DNA of 64,000 bases, taken from positions 930,001 through 994,000 of the forward strand of contig NZ_BMXQ01000001.1 in assembly GCF_014651835.1 (NCBI RefSeq), read 5' to 3'. How positions within the stretch are numbered: the first letter of the stretch is position 1; every line of letters starts with the position of its first letter. Below, one piece after another: positions 18,556 through 27,812 of the stretch. A model generated the notes under the pieces. That model did no database searches and was not told the origin of the DNA. It saw only the letters and a program-made list of their open reading frames with translations. The position numbers were made by a program, and so were the translations under genes. Source of the stretch: Pigmentiphaga litoralis (lineage in GTDB: Bacteria > Pseudomonadota > Gammaproteobacteria > Burkholderiales > Burkholderiaceae_B).

Positions 18556-20199
18556 CTATTGCAGCGCCGCCGACGCCTTGGCGGCAAGCTTGGTCTTGAA
18601 CAGCCAGCTCTTGTAGTCGTCGAGGTCGCCGTCGAAGGGTTTGACGGCGCCGTCGGCCACGATCACGAACTGGTCGGTCGTGGCCCGCAGCAGGTGGCGA
18701 TCATGCGATACCAACACCAGGGTGCCTTCGAACTGCGCCAGGGCCATGGTCAACGCTTCGCGGGTTTCCAGGTCCAGGTGATTGGTCGGCTCGTCCAGCA
18801 GCAACAGGTTCGGCCGCTGCCACACGATCAGCGCCAAGGCCAGCCGCGCCTTTTCACCGCCCGAAAACGGCCGGATCGATGCCGTCGCCATGTCGCCCGC
18901 AAAGTTGAAGCTGCCCAGGAAGTTGCGCAGTTCCTGCTCGCGGGTTGTCGGCGCAATCTTGTTCATGTGCCACAACGGCGATTCGTCGTGGCGCAGCATT
19001 TCGACCTGGTGCTGCGCAAAGTAGCCGATCGACAGGCCCTTGCCGAATACGGTATCGCCGCTCAAGGCCTGCAACTCGCCCGCGATCGTCTTGATGAAGG
19101 TCGATTTGCCCGCGCCGTTCACGCCCAGCAGGCCGATACGCTGGCCGCCCTGCAGCGAAAAATTGATGCCATCGATGATGACCTTGTGCGCCGCATTCTT
19201 GTCTTCCGGCTCGCCCAGCCGATAGCCTGCCTGCACGCCGTCCATGATCAGCAGCGGATCGGGTGCGCGCAGCGGTTCGCGAAAGGTGAATGAAAACTCT
19301 GCCGGCGGACGCAGCGGGGCGATTTCTTCCAGCTTGGCCAGCGCCTTGATCCGGCTCTGCGCCTGGCGCGCCTTGCTGGCCTGAGCCGAGAAGCGGTCAA
19401 TGAAGGACTTCAAGTGCGCGCGCTGGCGCTGCTGCTTTTCCATCATGCCCTGCGCCAGGATCATCTGCGCGGCGCGCTGGCGCTCGAACGAACTGTAGTT
19501 GCCCGAATAGCGCTTGAGCTTGCGGTCGTCGATATGCACCACCACGTTGACCACTTCGTCCAGGAAGTCGCGATCGTGCGAGATCACCAGCAGGGTGCCG
19601 GGGTAGCGCTTGAGCCAGTCTTCCAGCCAGATGATGGCGTCCAGGTCCAGGTGATTGGTAGGCTCGTCCAGCAACAGCAGGTCCGACGGGCACATCAGCG
19701 CCTGCGCCAGGTTCAGGCGCATCCGCCAGCCGCCCGAAAAGCTCGTGAGCGGTTCGTCCATCTGCGCCAGCGAAAACCCCAGGCCCAGCAGCAGCTGTTC
19801 GGCGCGCGAGCGCACCGTGTAGGCGTCGGCGTCGGCCAGCAGGCCGTACAGCTCGCCGATCATCAGGCCGTTTTCTGCGGTATCGGCCTCGCTTTCCAGC
19901 TGCGTCAGCCGGGCTTCGAGCGTGCGCAGGCCGACGTCGCCGTCGATGGCATAGTCGATGGCCGACCGGTCCAATGCAGGCGTTTCCTGTGCGACATAGG
20001 CGACGCGCCAGGTGGGCGGAAAGCTGAGATCACCCTGGTCCGGATGCAGTTCACCCCGCAGCAGGCCGAAGAGACTCGACTTGCCGGCGCCGTTGGCCCC
20101 GATCAGGCCGATCTTGTCGCCCGGATTAAGGAGGACATCGACCTTGTCGAGCAGCGGCTTGATACCGCGGATGAGGGTGACTTGCTGGAAACGGATCAT
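18556..20199 (-). CDS. ABC-F family ATPase (YheS-like), short C-terminus
   Basis: 547 aa from the start at 20199. It has two ABC domains without membrane segments: Walker A GANGAGKSS and GVNGAGKST, signatures SFSGGWRMR and PFSGGEKAR, Walker B LLLLDEPTNHLDL twice, and a charged ERQRAAQMILAQGMMEKQQRQRAHLKSF linker at about 235-275. ABC-F proteins bind the ribosomal E site and ease stalled translation. YheS usually extends some 90 residues further with a basic tail; here the frame ends soon after the second ABC domain (KLAAKASAALQ). The frame is open upstream to 20367, but that part lacks homology. Confidence 0.85.
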   Translation of the reverse strand: MIRFQQVTLIRGIKPLLDKVDVLLNPGDKIGLIGANGAGKSSLFGLLRGELHPDQGDLSFPPTWRVAYVAQETPALDRSAIDYAIDGDVGLRTLEARLTQLESEADTAENGLMIGELYGLLADADAYTVRSRAEQLLLGLGFSLAQMDEPLTSFSGGWRMRLNLAQALMCPSDLLLLDEPTNHLDLDAIIWLEDWLKRYPGTLLVISHDRDFLDEVVNVVVHIDDRKLKRYSGNYSSFERQRAAQMILAQGMMEKQQRQRAHLKSFIDRFSAQASKARQAQSRIKALAKLEEIAPLRPPAEFSFTFREPLRAPDPLLIMDGVQAGYRLGEPEDKNAAHKVIIDGINFSLQGGQRIGLLGVNGAGKSTFIKTIAGELQALSGDTVFGKGLSIGYFAQHQVEMLRHDESPLWHMNKIAPTTREQELRNFLGSFNFAGDMATASIRPFSGGEKARLALALIVWQRPNLLLLDEPTNHLDLETREALTMALAQFEGTLVLVSHDRHLLRATTDQFVIVADGAVKPFDGDLDDYKSWLFKTKLAAKASAALQ

Positions 20200-20471
20200 T
20201 AAGAGGGGCAGGGAAGGGGTGATAGCAGCCCGCGAGGTTACTTCAAATACCGGGTTTACCTGTAGCTCGATCTCCTTCTGTGCGGAAGTGAGACGAGATT
20301 CGCGTGCGAAACCGGCACATTCGGAGAGATTTGCAAAAGCGGCCAGCGATTCCTGCAGAGTTGGCATCGTGCCAAGTGCGGCGGATGGCGATAACGCTGG
20401 GCAAGCCAGCCCGGGAACGGCGATTGCGACAGCTCATCCGTTACCCAACACCCACAAGAAGAGGCAAATTC

Positions 20472-21005
20472 ATGGCTGATACGTTTAGCGATACCCGTCC
20501 TGTCACCGGTCTGTTCAACGACCGCGAATCCGCCGAGCGCGCGTACAACTCGGTCAGCACACGCGGCTACGGCAGCGACGACATCAACGTCGTCATGTCG
20601 GACGACACCCGCGCGACCCATTTCGGCAACACCGAAATGGCTGAAACCGAGCTGGGCAACAAGGCTGCCAAGGGCGCCGGCGTGGGTGGCGCAATTGGCG
20701 GCACCATTGGCGCGATCGCTGCAGCCGTCGCCGCCATCGGCACGTCGCTGGTCCTGCCGGGCCTGGGCCTGGTGATTGCCGGTCCGCTGGCAGCGGCCTT
20801 TGCTGGCGCAGGCGCCGGTGCGGCAGCAGGCGGCCTGGTCGGCGCGCTGGTCGGCTGGGGCATTCCGGAAGAACGCGTCCGTCACTATGAAGAAGGCGTC
20901 AAGAAGGGCGGCATCCTGATCGGCGTGCGTCCAAAGAACGCCGAAGATGCAGCGTTCATCGAGCAGGAATGGAAGGCCAACCGCGGCGAGCACGTGTACT
21001 ACTAA
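20472..21005 (+). CDS. Glycine-zipper general stress protein
   Basis: 177 aa. The N-terminal 60 residues (PVTGLFNDRESAERAYNSVSTRGYGSDDINVVMS) form a small alpha/beta domain of general-stress (YflT-like) proteins. A central Gly/Ala-rich stretch at about 68-130 (KGAGVGGAIGGTIGAIAAAV, then GLVIAGPLAAAFAGAGAGAAAGG) is a glycine zipper that should insert in a membrane. The C-terminal GILIGVRPKNAEDAAFIEQEW returns to a soluble fold. The ATG at 20472 is preceded by AGAGGCAAATTC. The cellular role is unknown; stress induction is inferred from the family. Confidence 0.75.
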   Translation: MADTFSDTRPVTGLFNDRESAERAYNSVSTRGYGSDDINVVMSDDTRATHFGNTEMAETELGNKAAKGAGVGGAIGGTIGAIAAAVAAIGTSLVLPGLGLVIAGPLAAAFAGAGAGAAAGGLVGALVGWGIPEERVRHYEEGVKKGGILIGVRPKNAEDAAFIEQEWKANRGEHVYY

Positions 21006-21089
21006 GCCACGAGCGGTAGGGCATTTCGGGGAGCCAGCTGCGTCGTAATGACGTGATGGCGCCCTGTCAATGACAGCCGCATGAATGAC

Positions 21090-21126
21090 AACGCCGCCCT
21101 GCGCAAGCACGGCGGCGTTGTTGTTT
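21090..21126 (+). terminator. Intrinsic terminator after the stress-protein gene
   Basis: AACGCCGCC (21090-21098) pairs with GGCGGCGTT (21111-21119), a perfect 9-bp stem with a 12-nt loop, followed by GTTGTTTGG. The strong stem and partial T-run about 85 bp past the stop support a terminator for the upstream gene. It could also end transcripts from the opposite psd gene, whose stop is at 21235. Confidence 0.65.
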
Positions 21127-21234
21127 GGTGCGTTCTTGCAGGCCCTGGAGGCATGGTGGCGGGCAAGGCGCATTGCACCGCTGCGCAGCACGGCTACACG
21201 TCCGCTGCGGGACGCTCGCCTAGCAAGTCGCCCA

Positions 21235-22101
21235 TCACGGGTAGGGCATCGCCATGCGTTCGCCCATGCGCGTCGGCACCAGGGCCGCGAACTTCGGATC
21301 CCACCGCACGCGGTTCGCGCCGAACAGCAAGACCACGGTCGACCCCAGCAGGAATCGTCCCATTTCGGCGCCTTTGTCCAGGCGAACGGGTGGCGTCCCC
21401 TCGGCGCTATAGCGCTTGACCACCACGTCGGGGCTGTGGGGCGCGACGCGTCCGCCCCAGACCGTTTCCATCGACCCGACGATCATTGCGCCGACCAGCA
21501 CCACGGCCATGGGCCCGAGTTCCGTGTCGAACATGCACACCAGGCGTTCATTGCGGGCAAACAGCCCCGGCACCTGGCTGGCCGTGACCGGGTTGACCGA
21601 GAACAGCCGGCCAGGCACATAGATCGTTTCGCGCAGCGTGCCGGCAATCGGCATGTGCACGCGGTGGTAGTCCCGCGGTGACAGGTAGATCGTCGCGAAC
21701 TGGCCGTTCATGAAGGGCGCTGCACGGGCGGCATCCCCGCCAAGCAGATCGCGGGCGGTAAAGCTGTGGCCCTTGGCCTGGAAGATATTGCCTTGCTCGA
21801 TCCGGCCCAGCTGGCTGACCGCGCCGTCGGCGGGGCACAGCACCGACCCTTGCGTGGCGTCGAGCGGCCGCGCGCCGTGTTTGAGCGCGCGGGTAAAAAA
21901 GGCGTTGAACGTGTCGTAGGCCAGCGGATCGCGAACGAAGGCTTCGTTCATGTCCACGCCGTACTTGCGGATGAAGGTCGTGATCATCCAGTTCTTGATG
22001 GCAGGCGTGCGGCATTCCGAGGCAGCACCAAACGCTTTCGAGATCAGGTCATGCGGCGCTGCATATTGGCTGAGAACGAAAAGCTGGTCTTTGAAGGACA
22101 T
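21235..22101 (-). CDS. psd: Phosphatidylserine decarboxylase proenzyme
   Basis: 288 aa. The self-cleavage motif LGST lies at 252-255; cleavage between Gly253 and Ser254 would create the pyruvoyl prosthetic group on the alpha chain. Asp92 (CPADGAVSQLG) and His146 (SPRDYHRVHMP) fit the Asp-His-Ser triad. The enzyme converts phosphatidylserine to phosphatidylethanolamine at the inner membrane. The length matches the E. coli-type (psd-B, proteobacterial) class. It stands alone, divergent from the TetR-MATE operon. Confidence 0.92.
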   Translation of the reverse strand: MSFKDQLFVLSQYAAPHDLISKAFGAASECRTPAIKNWMITTFIRKYGVDMNEAFVRDPLAYDTFNAFFTRALKHGARPLDATQGSVLCPADGAVSQLGRIEQGNIFQAKGHSFTARDLLGGDAARAAPFMNGQFATIYLSPRDYHRVHMPIAGTLRETIYVPGRLFSVNPVTASQVPGLFARNERLVCMFDTELGPMAVVLVGAMIVGSMETVWGGRVAPHSPDVVVKRYSAEGTPPVRLDKGAEMGRFLLGSTVVLLFGANRVRWDPKFAALVPTRMGERMAMPYP

Positions 22102-22205
22102 TGGATGTCGCCTCCCGGGAAGGGCGGCAGGGCGGTCAGAGATGGCGCGATATTACACGCGAGTTCCCTGGGAAGAAGTGAGTGTCTGTACGGGTTGCAT
22201 GCTCG

Positions 22206-22225
22206 CATTAATGACGGACGTAATG
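22206..22225. promoter_or_regulatory. Candidate TetR operator upstream of the MATE operon
   Basis: CATTA (22206-22210) and TAATG (22221-22225) form an inverted repeat around ATGACGGACG, 30 bp upstream of the TetR start at 22255. Location fits autoregulation; arms are short, so support is moderate. Confidence 0.4.
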
Positions 22226-22254
22226 TAAGATCGATTTTTGCCCCAGGAAATGTC

Positions 22255-22848
22255 ATGGCTCGAGTCACCCGCGAGCAGGCCGCCGCACACCGCGAAGCCA
22301 TTGCCGACGCATCGGCCCGCTTGTTCCGCGAACACGGGCTCAATGGCATCAGTGTGTCGAACCTGATGGCCGACGTCGGGCTGACCCACGGCGGCTTTTA
22401 CGGCCACTTTGCGTCCAAGGACGACCTGGCCACGATTGCATGCCAGCGCGCCTTCGAAGAGTCTGCCTTGAAGTGGCAGACGCGCTTCCAGGACTGGGGC
22501 CCCGAAGCCGACCAGTTCGCGCGGTATGTTGCAGGCTATCTGTCGGCTGACCATCGCGAACGGGCAGGGCAGGGGTGCACTGCCGTGGCCTTGGCCGCCG
22601 ATGTGGCCCGCGAACCCGATGGCAAGCCCGTACGGGACGCCTTCCTGAAGGGGTTGGAAGGCATGATCGAGCGGCTGATGGCGATATCCGGCGAAAGGTC
22701 CGCCCAGGGCGATCGTGACGTGGCGCTGGCGCAGCTGGCTACGTTGGTGGGCGCGTTGACGCTGGCGCGGGCCACCCGTGGCAGCGCGTTGTCGGACGAT
22801 ATCCTGAAGGCTTCCTTGCGATCCTTGATTGGTGGCACCGATGTCTAG
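22255..22848 (+). CDS. TetR-family regulator (likely controls the MATE pump)
   Basis: 197 aa. The HTH at about 28-50 reads GISVSNLMADVGLTHGGFYGHFASKDDLA, typical of the TetR group with a GGFYGHF recognition helix. The ligand domain follows, with GQGCTAVALAADVARE. The start at 22255 has CCAGGAAAT upstream. The MATE gene start lies inside its 3' end (8-bp overlap), so both are one operon; it probably represses the pump and is released by a drug-like ligand. Confidence 0.88.
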   Translation: MARVTREQAAAHREAIADASARLFREHGLNGISVSNLMADVGLTHGGFYGHFASKDDLATIACQRAFEESALKWQTRFQDWGPEADQFARYVAGYLSADHRERAGQGCTAVALAADVAREPDGKPVRDAFLKGLEGMIERLMAISGERSAQGDRDVALAQLATLVGALTLARATRGSALSDDILKASLRSLIGGTDV

Positions 22849-24259
22849 TTCTGCGGCGTCGTCGGCGCCAGGCGCAGCCGCTGTCTCGTCCCCATCAGGT
22901 GTTCCCCCCACGGCCGCGGCCTTGCGCGCGCAGCGTCTGCTGCACGGTCCCGTGCTGGCCACCATCTTGTTGCTGGCAGCGCCCAACCTGTTGATGATGC
23001 TGTCGCAAGCGGCCGCCAACTTCCTGGAAAGCTATTACGTAGGTCTGCTGGGCGTGGATGCGCTGGCGGGGGCGGCCCTGGTGTTTCCGGTCGTCATGCT
23101 GATGCAGATGATGTCGGCTGGCGGGATCGGCGGCGGCGTGTCGTCCGCGGTCGCGCGTGCCCTGGGCGCCGGGCGCCATGACCATGCCGAAGCCCTGGCG
23201 CTGCACGCCTTCGTGCTGGCGATCGCCGCGGGGGTGCTGTTCACGGTTGCGGCAATCGTGGGCGGGCCGTTGCTGTATTCGGCCATGGGCGGGCAGGGTG
23301 AGGCGCTCAAGGCCGCATTGACCTACTCGAACGTGATCTTTCTTGGCGCCGTCTTTCTGTGGGTGGCCAACCTGATGGCGAGCGTGCTTCGGGGCACTGG
23401 CAACATGGCGCTGCCGGCCATCGTGTTGACCCTGGGCACGGTGGTGCTGTTCGTCACGTCGCCGGTGCTGATTTTTGGCTTCGGTCCGGTCCCGGCCATG
23501 GGCATTGCCGGCGCCGGCCTTGCGCTGGTGCTGTATTACGGGCTGGCAACGGCGATCCTGCTGTTCAAGCTGGTGCGCGGTACGGGCGGATTGAAGCTGA
23601 GCTGGCACCACCGCCTGCAGTGGGCAGGGTTTGCCGACATTCTGGGCGTGGGCGGCTGGGCGCTGATCAACAACCTGACGACCAATCTGGCCGTGGTGGT
23701 CGCGACGACGCTGGTCAGTCCCCTGGGCACCCACGCGCTTGCCGGATTCGGGCTGGGGATCCGACTGGAATATCTGCAGATTCCGATCGTCTTTGGCGTG
23801 GGCAGCGGGCTGGTCGCCATGGTCGGCATGAACGTGGGCGCGGGGCAATGGCAGCGGGCGCGCAAGATCGCCTGGACTGGCGCCCTGGTCGCCGCCGTCG
23901 TGACCGAAGCCGTCGGCCTGGGGGCGGCGCTGTTCCCGCAGGCGTGGCTGGGGCTGTTTACCCAGGATGCCGACGCGATCGAGATCGGCTTGCGCTATCT
24001 GCGTACGGTTGCGCCGTTCTATGGCTTGATCGGAATCGGCCTGTCGCTCTACTTTGCGTCCCAAGGCGCGCGGCGGATGCACTGGCCGGTGGCCGCAGGC
24101 GTGCTGCGCGTGATCGTGGTGGTCGGCATCGGCAGCATCGCGGTGCATGGCTTTGGCGGTGGCCTGGATGCCGTGCTGTGGTCGGTGGTGGCGGGACTGG
24201 TCGTGTTTGCGGGCGTGACGGCGATCCCCTGGTTGCCGCGAATGAAAGACGCGGTGTAA
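22841..24259 (+). CDS. MATE-family efflux transporter
   Basis: 472 aa from the ATG at 22841; 22829 is the alternative. About twelve membrane helices form two similar halves. MATE features: PNLLMMLSQAAANFLESYYVG in helix 1, ARALGAGRHDHAE, VLRGTGNMALPAI, and NVGAGQWQRARK in the second half. Members export cationic drugs in exchange for sodium or protons across the inner membrane. The N-terminal 35 residues are Ser/Ala/Pro-rich and cytosolic. It is coupled to the TetR gene, whose product probably controls it. Confidence 0.88.
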   Translation: MSSSAASSAPGAAAVSSPSGVPPTAAALRAQRLLHGPVLATILLLAAPNLLMMLSQAAANFLESYYVGLLGVDALAGAALVFPVVMLMQMMSAGGIGGGVSSAVARALGAGRHDHAEALALHAFVLAIAAGVLFTVAAIVGGPLLYSAMGGQGEALKAALTYSNVIFLGAVFLWVANLMASVLRGTGNMALPAIVLTLGTVVLFVTSPVLIFGFGPVPAMGIAGAGLALVLYYGLATAILLFKLVRGTGGLKLSWHHRLQWAGFADILGVGGWALINNLTTNLAVVVATTLVSPLGTHALAGFGLGIRLEYLQIPIVFGVGSGLVAMVGMNVGAGQWQRARKIAWTGALVAAVVTEAVGLGAALFPQAWLGLFTQDADAIEIGLRYLRTVAPFYGLIGIGLSLYFASQGARRMHWPVAAGVLRVIVVVGIGSIAVHGFGGGLDAVLWSVVAGLVVFAGVTAIPWLPRMKDAV

Positions 24260-24349
24260 CGCCTGCTTGCGGCGCTGCGGGGCGGGTGCACAATGGGATG
24301 TCACGTTCGCCCTGTTTTCGTTCGCATACCTTGCGTGTCTGGAGCGCCC

Positions 24350-24772
24350 ATGAGTACCGATCCGATCGACCTGCAGTCCAGTGGGCTGAAGGTCACCTTT
24401 CCCCGCATGAAGATCCTTGATGTGTTCCGGACCAGTCCGCACCGGCACCTGAGCGCCGAGGATGTCTACAAAATCCTGACCCAGGACCACGTCGATCTGG
24501 GTCTTGCCACCGTCTATCGCGTGCTGACGCAATTCGATCAGGCCGGGCTGCTCAAACGCAGCCAGCTTGGCAGTGGCAAGGCGGTGTATGAGCTCAACGA
24601 TGGCGAGCGGCACCATGGGCACCTGGTCTCCCAGGCGACCGGCGAGGTCATGGAATTCTTTGATCCTGATATTGAAAAACGCCTGGCCGCGATCGCGGAC
24701 GAATTGGGGTATGAGCTGACCGAGTACACCCTGACATTGTTTGGTGTCCCCAAGCGGCTGCCTGCGGCCTAG
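24350..24772 (+). CDS. fur: Ferric uptake regulator Fur
   Basis: 140 aa. The N-terminal winged helix has SSGLKVTFPRMKILDVF and LGLATVYRVLTQFDQAG; the metal region reads ERHHGHLVSQATGEVMEFFD. Fur with Fe(II) represses iron-uptake genes. The CxxC zinc motif of E. coli Fur is replaced by SQAT, as in Pseudomonas aeruginosa Fur, so the structural zinc site is probably absent. The start at 24350 (MSTDPIDL) was chosen by alignment. It stands alone between the MATE and EamA-type genes. Confidence 0.88.
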   Translation: MSTDPIDLQSSGLKVTFPRMKILDVFRTSPHRHLSAEDVYKILTQDHVDLGLATVYRVLTQFDQAGLLKRSQLGSGKAVYELNDGERHHGHLVSQATGEVMEFFDPDIEKRLAAIADELGYELTEYTLTLFGVPKRLPAA

Positions 24773-24854
24773 AGCTGGCCGTCGGGTTTGACCCTGGTGT
24801 TGCTTCAAGGTCATCGCGTATGATCGCCCCCTTCTGTCTTCCTGGCGCCGTCCC

Positions 24855-25763
24855 GTGGACCTGACCCTGCTCTGGATACCTGCGACGGTCATTGCCGCTG
24901 CCGCGCAAACCGCCCGCAACACCATGCAGCACCGGCTGACCGACACGCTCGGCACCATAGGCGCAACGCAAGTCCGCTTTTTGTACGGCCTGCCGTTCTC
25001 GCTGGTGTTCCTGGTGGTTGTCCTGCTTGTCGGGGGCGAGACCCTGCCTGCGTTCAACTGGCGCTTTGCCGCATTCGTAGCCGCCGCGGCGGTGACGCAG
25101 ATCGCCGCCACGGCGCTGATGCTGGCCACGATGCAATTGCGGTCCTTCGCGCTGTCCACGGTCTACATCAAGACCGAACCCTTGCAGGTGGCGGTTTTTG
25201 GCGTGGTGGTGCTGGGCGATCACCTGTCTGCGTGGGGCGCGTGCGCGGTGATCGTGGCGACCGCCGGGGTCGTTCTCATGTCCTTGAAAGGCAAGGGCGC
25301 CACCCTGGCGGGCTCGGGCTGGCGGCCGGCGTTGCTGGGCATCGCGTCAGGCGCCGGCTTTGCCTTGTCATCGGTCGGCTTTCGCGGCGCCGTGCTGTCG
25401 CTGGACAGCGGATCGTTCGTGTTGCGCGCCACGTCCACGCTTGTTGCGGGCCTGGTGGTCCAGACCATCATGCTGGTGGTGTGGCTGCTGGTCTTCAAAC
25501 GCGACGTGCTGCTGGCCATCCTGCGGTCGTGGCGGTCGTCCTTGATTGCAGGGTGCGTGGGGGCCGTGGCGTCCCAGTTCTGGTACATCGCCTTTGCGTT
25601 GACCGCAACGGTCAACGTGCGCACGCTGGGGCTGCTTGAAGTGCTGTTTGCGCAGGTGGTGTCGCGCAAGGTATTTGCGCAGACTGCAACAGGACGCGAA
25701 CGTCTGGGCGTGGGCCTGGTGCTGGTAGGCGTGGTGCTGCTGCTGGTGTCCACGTCGCGGTAG
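24855..25763 (+). CDS. EamA/DMT-family transporter
   Basis: 302 aa from a GTG start. About ten membrane helices in two five-helix halves are seen, with VYIKTEPLQVAVFGVVVLGDHLS at the end of the first half and LLEVLFAQVVSRKVF near the end of the second; these positions are typical of EamA repeats. It probably exports a metabolite or amino-acid derivative through the inner membrane. Substrate unknown. Confidence 0.8.
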   Translation: MDLTLLWIPATVIAAAAQTARNTMQHRLTDTLGTIGATQVRFLYGLPFSLVFLVVVLLVGGETLPAFNWRFAAFVAAAAVTQIAATALMLATMQLRSFALSTVYIKTEPLQVAVFGVVVLGDHLSAWGACAVIVATAGVVLMSLKGKGATLAGSGWRPALLGIASGAGFALSSVGFRGAVLSLDSGSFVLRATSTLVAGLVVQTIMLVVWLLVFKRDVLLAILRSWRSSLIAGCVGAVASQFWYIAFALTATVNVRTLGLLEVLFAQVVSRKVFAQTATGRERLGVGLVLVGVVLLLVSTSR

Positions 25764-25804
25764 ACGGGTTCAGGTGTTTATCAACGCCTCGGGCCTGTCA
25801 GGCT

Positions 25805-27004
25805 CTACACCCCCACCGCAATGACATACGTGGCCGCGGCCACCACCACAAAGAACGGCACGCTATACACGTGGAAGTCCCACCAGATACGTTTCGAGCC
25901 TTCGAGCCGCAGCGCGATCAGATTGGCCATGGAGCCAATGGCCAGGCCATAGCCGCCGACGTTCACGGCGATCAGCAGGGTCTGCCATTCCTTCGTGAAT
26001 TGCGACAGGAACACAGTGGCTGGCACGTTGCTGATGACCTGCGACAAGCCGGCGCCACTGGCAAACAAGGTCAGGCGGTGCGACCAGTCGACCTGTCTGG
26101 CCAATGCCTGCACCGGTCCCCAATCCGCAAGATGCCCCAGTCCAATGAACAGGGCGGCGAACGTCGCGAGCAAGGCCCAGTCGACCTGCCGCAAGGACGT
26201 TCTGTCCACGATCAGGAACAGCAACGCCGCCACCAGTCCGGCAACATAGGCATGCCCCGCCTGCAGCAGTGCGATCGTTGCGATCAGCATGGCGGCGGCG
26301 GTCAGCGCCAGGGCAGGCTTGCGGGGTGTGTCGGTGCGGATGGCGCGCGCCGGACCCGTGCGGCTGGCGGTTGCGCTGGCCGGGAACGTCAGAACGATGA
26401 ACAGCGCCAACGCGACCATGTTGACGGCGCAGGCGGGCAGCATCCACAAAACAAAGTGCCAGGCGTCCACGCCCGACAGCTGCCAGACCAACAGATTCTG
26501 CGGGTTGCCGATGGGGCTGAGCATGGAACCGGCGTTCACGGCAAATGCCAGCACGATCACCATTTGTCGGCGCACTGCGTCAGGCAGGTTGAGCGTTTGC
26601 GCGATGGCAAGCGTCAGCGGCACCAGCAGGAACAGGCTGACGTCGTTGGTCAGCAGCATGGACGACACGGCCGCGCCGGCGGCCAGGGCCATCGCCAGCC
26701 CGCGCAGGCTTGTCATGCGATCGGTCAGTTGCCACGCGGCCGCCTGCACGTAGCCGCTGCGCCGGACGGCCTGCGTTGCAACCAGCAGGGCGAAAAGCCC
26801 GGCCAAGGTCGGACCGTCAAGCCATTCCAGATATCGGCCGCCCGGTTGCGGATCGGCCATCCCCAGCACCAGCGCGAGCACGACGGCGATGCACAGCAGC
26901 CATTCCCGCTTCGCATGATCCCGCCACGACAGGCGGGCCGGTGCGCCAGCTGACGGCACGCGGGACGACGGCGTAGTAGGCGACGGGGCAGGGCGGGTAG
27001 TCAT
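25805..27004 (-). CDS. Ion-transporter-superfamily anion permease (ArsB/CitMHS-like)
   Basis: 399 aa with about eleven membrane helices. The IT-superfamily signatures are SSMLLTNDVSLFLLVPLTLAIAQ, SMLSPIGNPQNLLVWQ in the first half and GLSQVISNVPATVFLSQF in the second. Relatives carry arsenite, citrate or sulfate. The first 35 residues are Pro/Ser-rich and cytosolic. It stands alone and diverges from the UspA gene; no arsenic regulator or reductase is near, so arsenite is not implied. Confidence 0.78.
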   Translation of the reverse strand: MTTRPAPSPTTPSSRVPSAGAPARLSWRDHAKREWLLCIAVVLALVLGMADPQPGGRYLEWLDGPTLAGLFALLVATQAVRRSGYVQAAAWQLTDRMTSLRGLAMALAAGAAVSSMLLTNDVSLFLLVPLTLAIAQTLNLPDAVRRQMVIVLAFAVNAGSMLSPIGNPQNLLVWQLSGVDAWHFVLWMLPACAVNMVALALFIVLTFPASATASRTGPARAIRTDTPRKPALALTAAAMLIATIALLQAGHAYVAGLVAALLFLIVDRTSLRQVDWALLATFAALFIGLGHLADWGPVQALARQVDWSHRLTLFASGAGLSQVISNVPATVFLSQFTKEWQTLLIAVNVGGYGLAIGSMANLIALRLEGSKRIWWDFHVYSVPFFVVVAAATYVIAVGV

Positions 27005-27166
27005 TGAAAGCGCCAGGAATCAGGGTGGCGAGAGCTTACCCGAAGCCGTTCGTTTTCGCGCCCGGACACTTTTGTCCAATGGCGCTTTCTGTCCTGCCGG
27101 GCAGCGCCGCGCCGGGCGCGTGTCGCGCATAATCCGGCTATCGATGTTTCCGGCAAGGAGAACCCC

Positions 27167-27655
27167 ATGTACCAACGCATCATGCTTGCTGTCGACGGCA
27201 GCAAACCCGCCGCGCTGGCGTTGAAGGAAGCCATCAAGCTGGGCAAGGCACTGGGGTGTGAAGTCCACCTGGTGCACGTGGTCGACGACGGGGCCGCAGC
27301 CGACGATGTGGGCTATTTCGAGCCCGCGGCTGCCAACCCGAAGCTGCTGGACGCCGGCCGCGACTACCTGCAGCGCGCCGCTGCAGAACTGGCTGCGGCG
27401 GGCGTCGCGCACAGCGAACGCCTGATCGAAGAGCCGTTTGCGCCGACGGACATTGCCGTCACCATCGACCAGGCCGCGCGCGAGGCGTCGGTGGATCTGA
27501 TCGTCATGGGAACCCACGGCCGCCGAGGCGTTCGCCGACTGTTGATGGGAAGCGTCGCCGAAGGTGTCTTGCGATTGAGCCGGGTCCCCGTGCTGCTGGT
27601 ACAGGGAGAAGACGACGGCCCTGCCTTCAGGCTGCGGCGGCCGACCCAAGCGTAA
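27167..27655 (+). CDS. Universal stress protein (UspA family)
   Basis: 162 aa. The Usp fold opens with MYQRIMLAVDGSKPA and carries the ATP-binding GTHGRRGVRRLLMGSVAEGVLR motif (G-x2-G-x9-G-S type), so it probably binds ATP. RBS AAGGAG lies 6 bp before the start. A middle VGYFEPAAANPK segment is longer than in short Usps. Stress role inferred from family. It diverges from the anion permease gene. Confidence 0.88.
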   Translation: MYQRIMLAVDGSKPAALALKEAIKLGKALGCEVHLVHVVDDGAAADDVGYFEPAAANPKLLDAGRDYLQRAAAELAAAGVAHSERLIEEPFAPTDIAVTIDQAAREASVDLIVMGTHGRRGVRRLLMGSVAEGVLRLSRVPVLLVQGEDDGPAFRLRRPTQA

Positions 27656-27812
27656 GCAGCGGTAAATGGCTGGAGCAAGCCGCATCGGCTCCGGTCATAT
27701 CGACGTGACGCATGGCATGCTGCGTCCACTATGCCGGGTCCGCCGTTCTTTCGGGCGGTCCCATGATTGCCGCCCCGTCCGGATGACGGGTCGTACCGCA
27801 GGAGCGTTCGTG

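Noticed and set aside
22895-25159. 754-codon open frame on the minus strand, antisense to the MATE, fur and EamA-type genes
   Set aside because: His/Gln/Arg-rich low-complexity translation and full overlap with three well-recognised genes; a GC-driven artefact.
25805-27004. Anion permease as an arsenite exporter
   Set aside because: No arsenic regulator, reductase or ATPase is adjacent, and the IT superfamily carries many anions.
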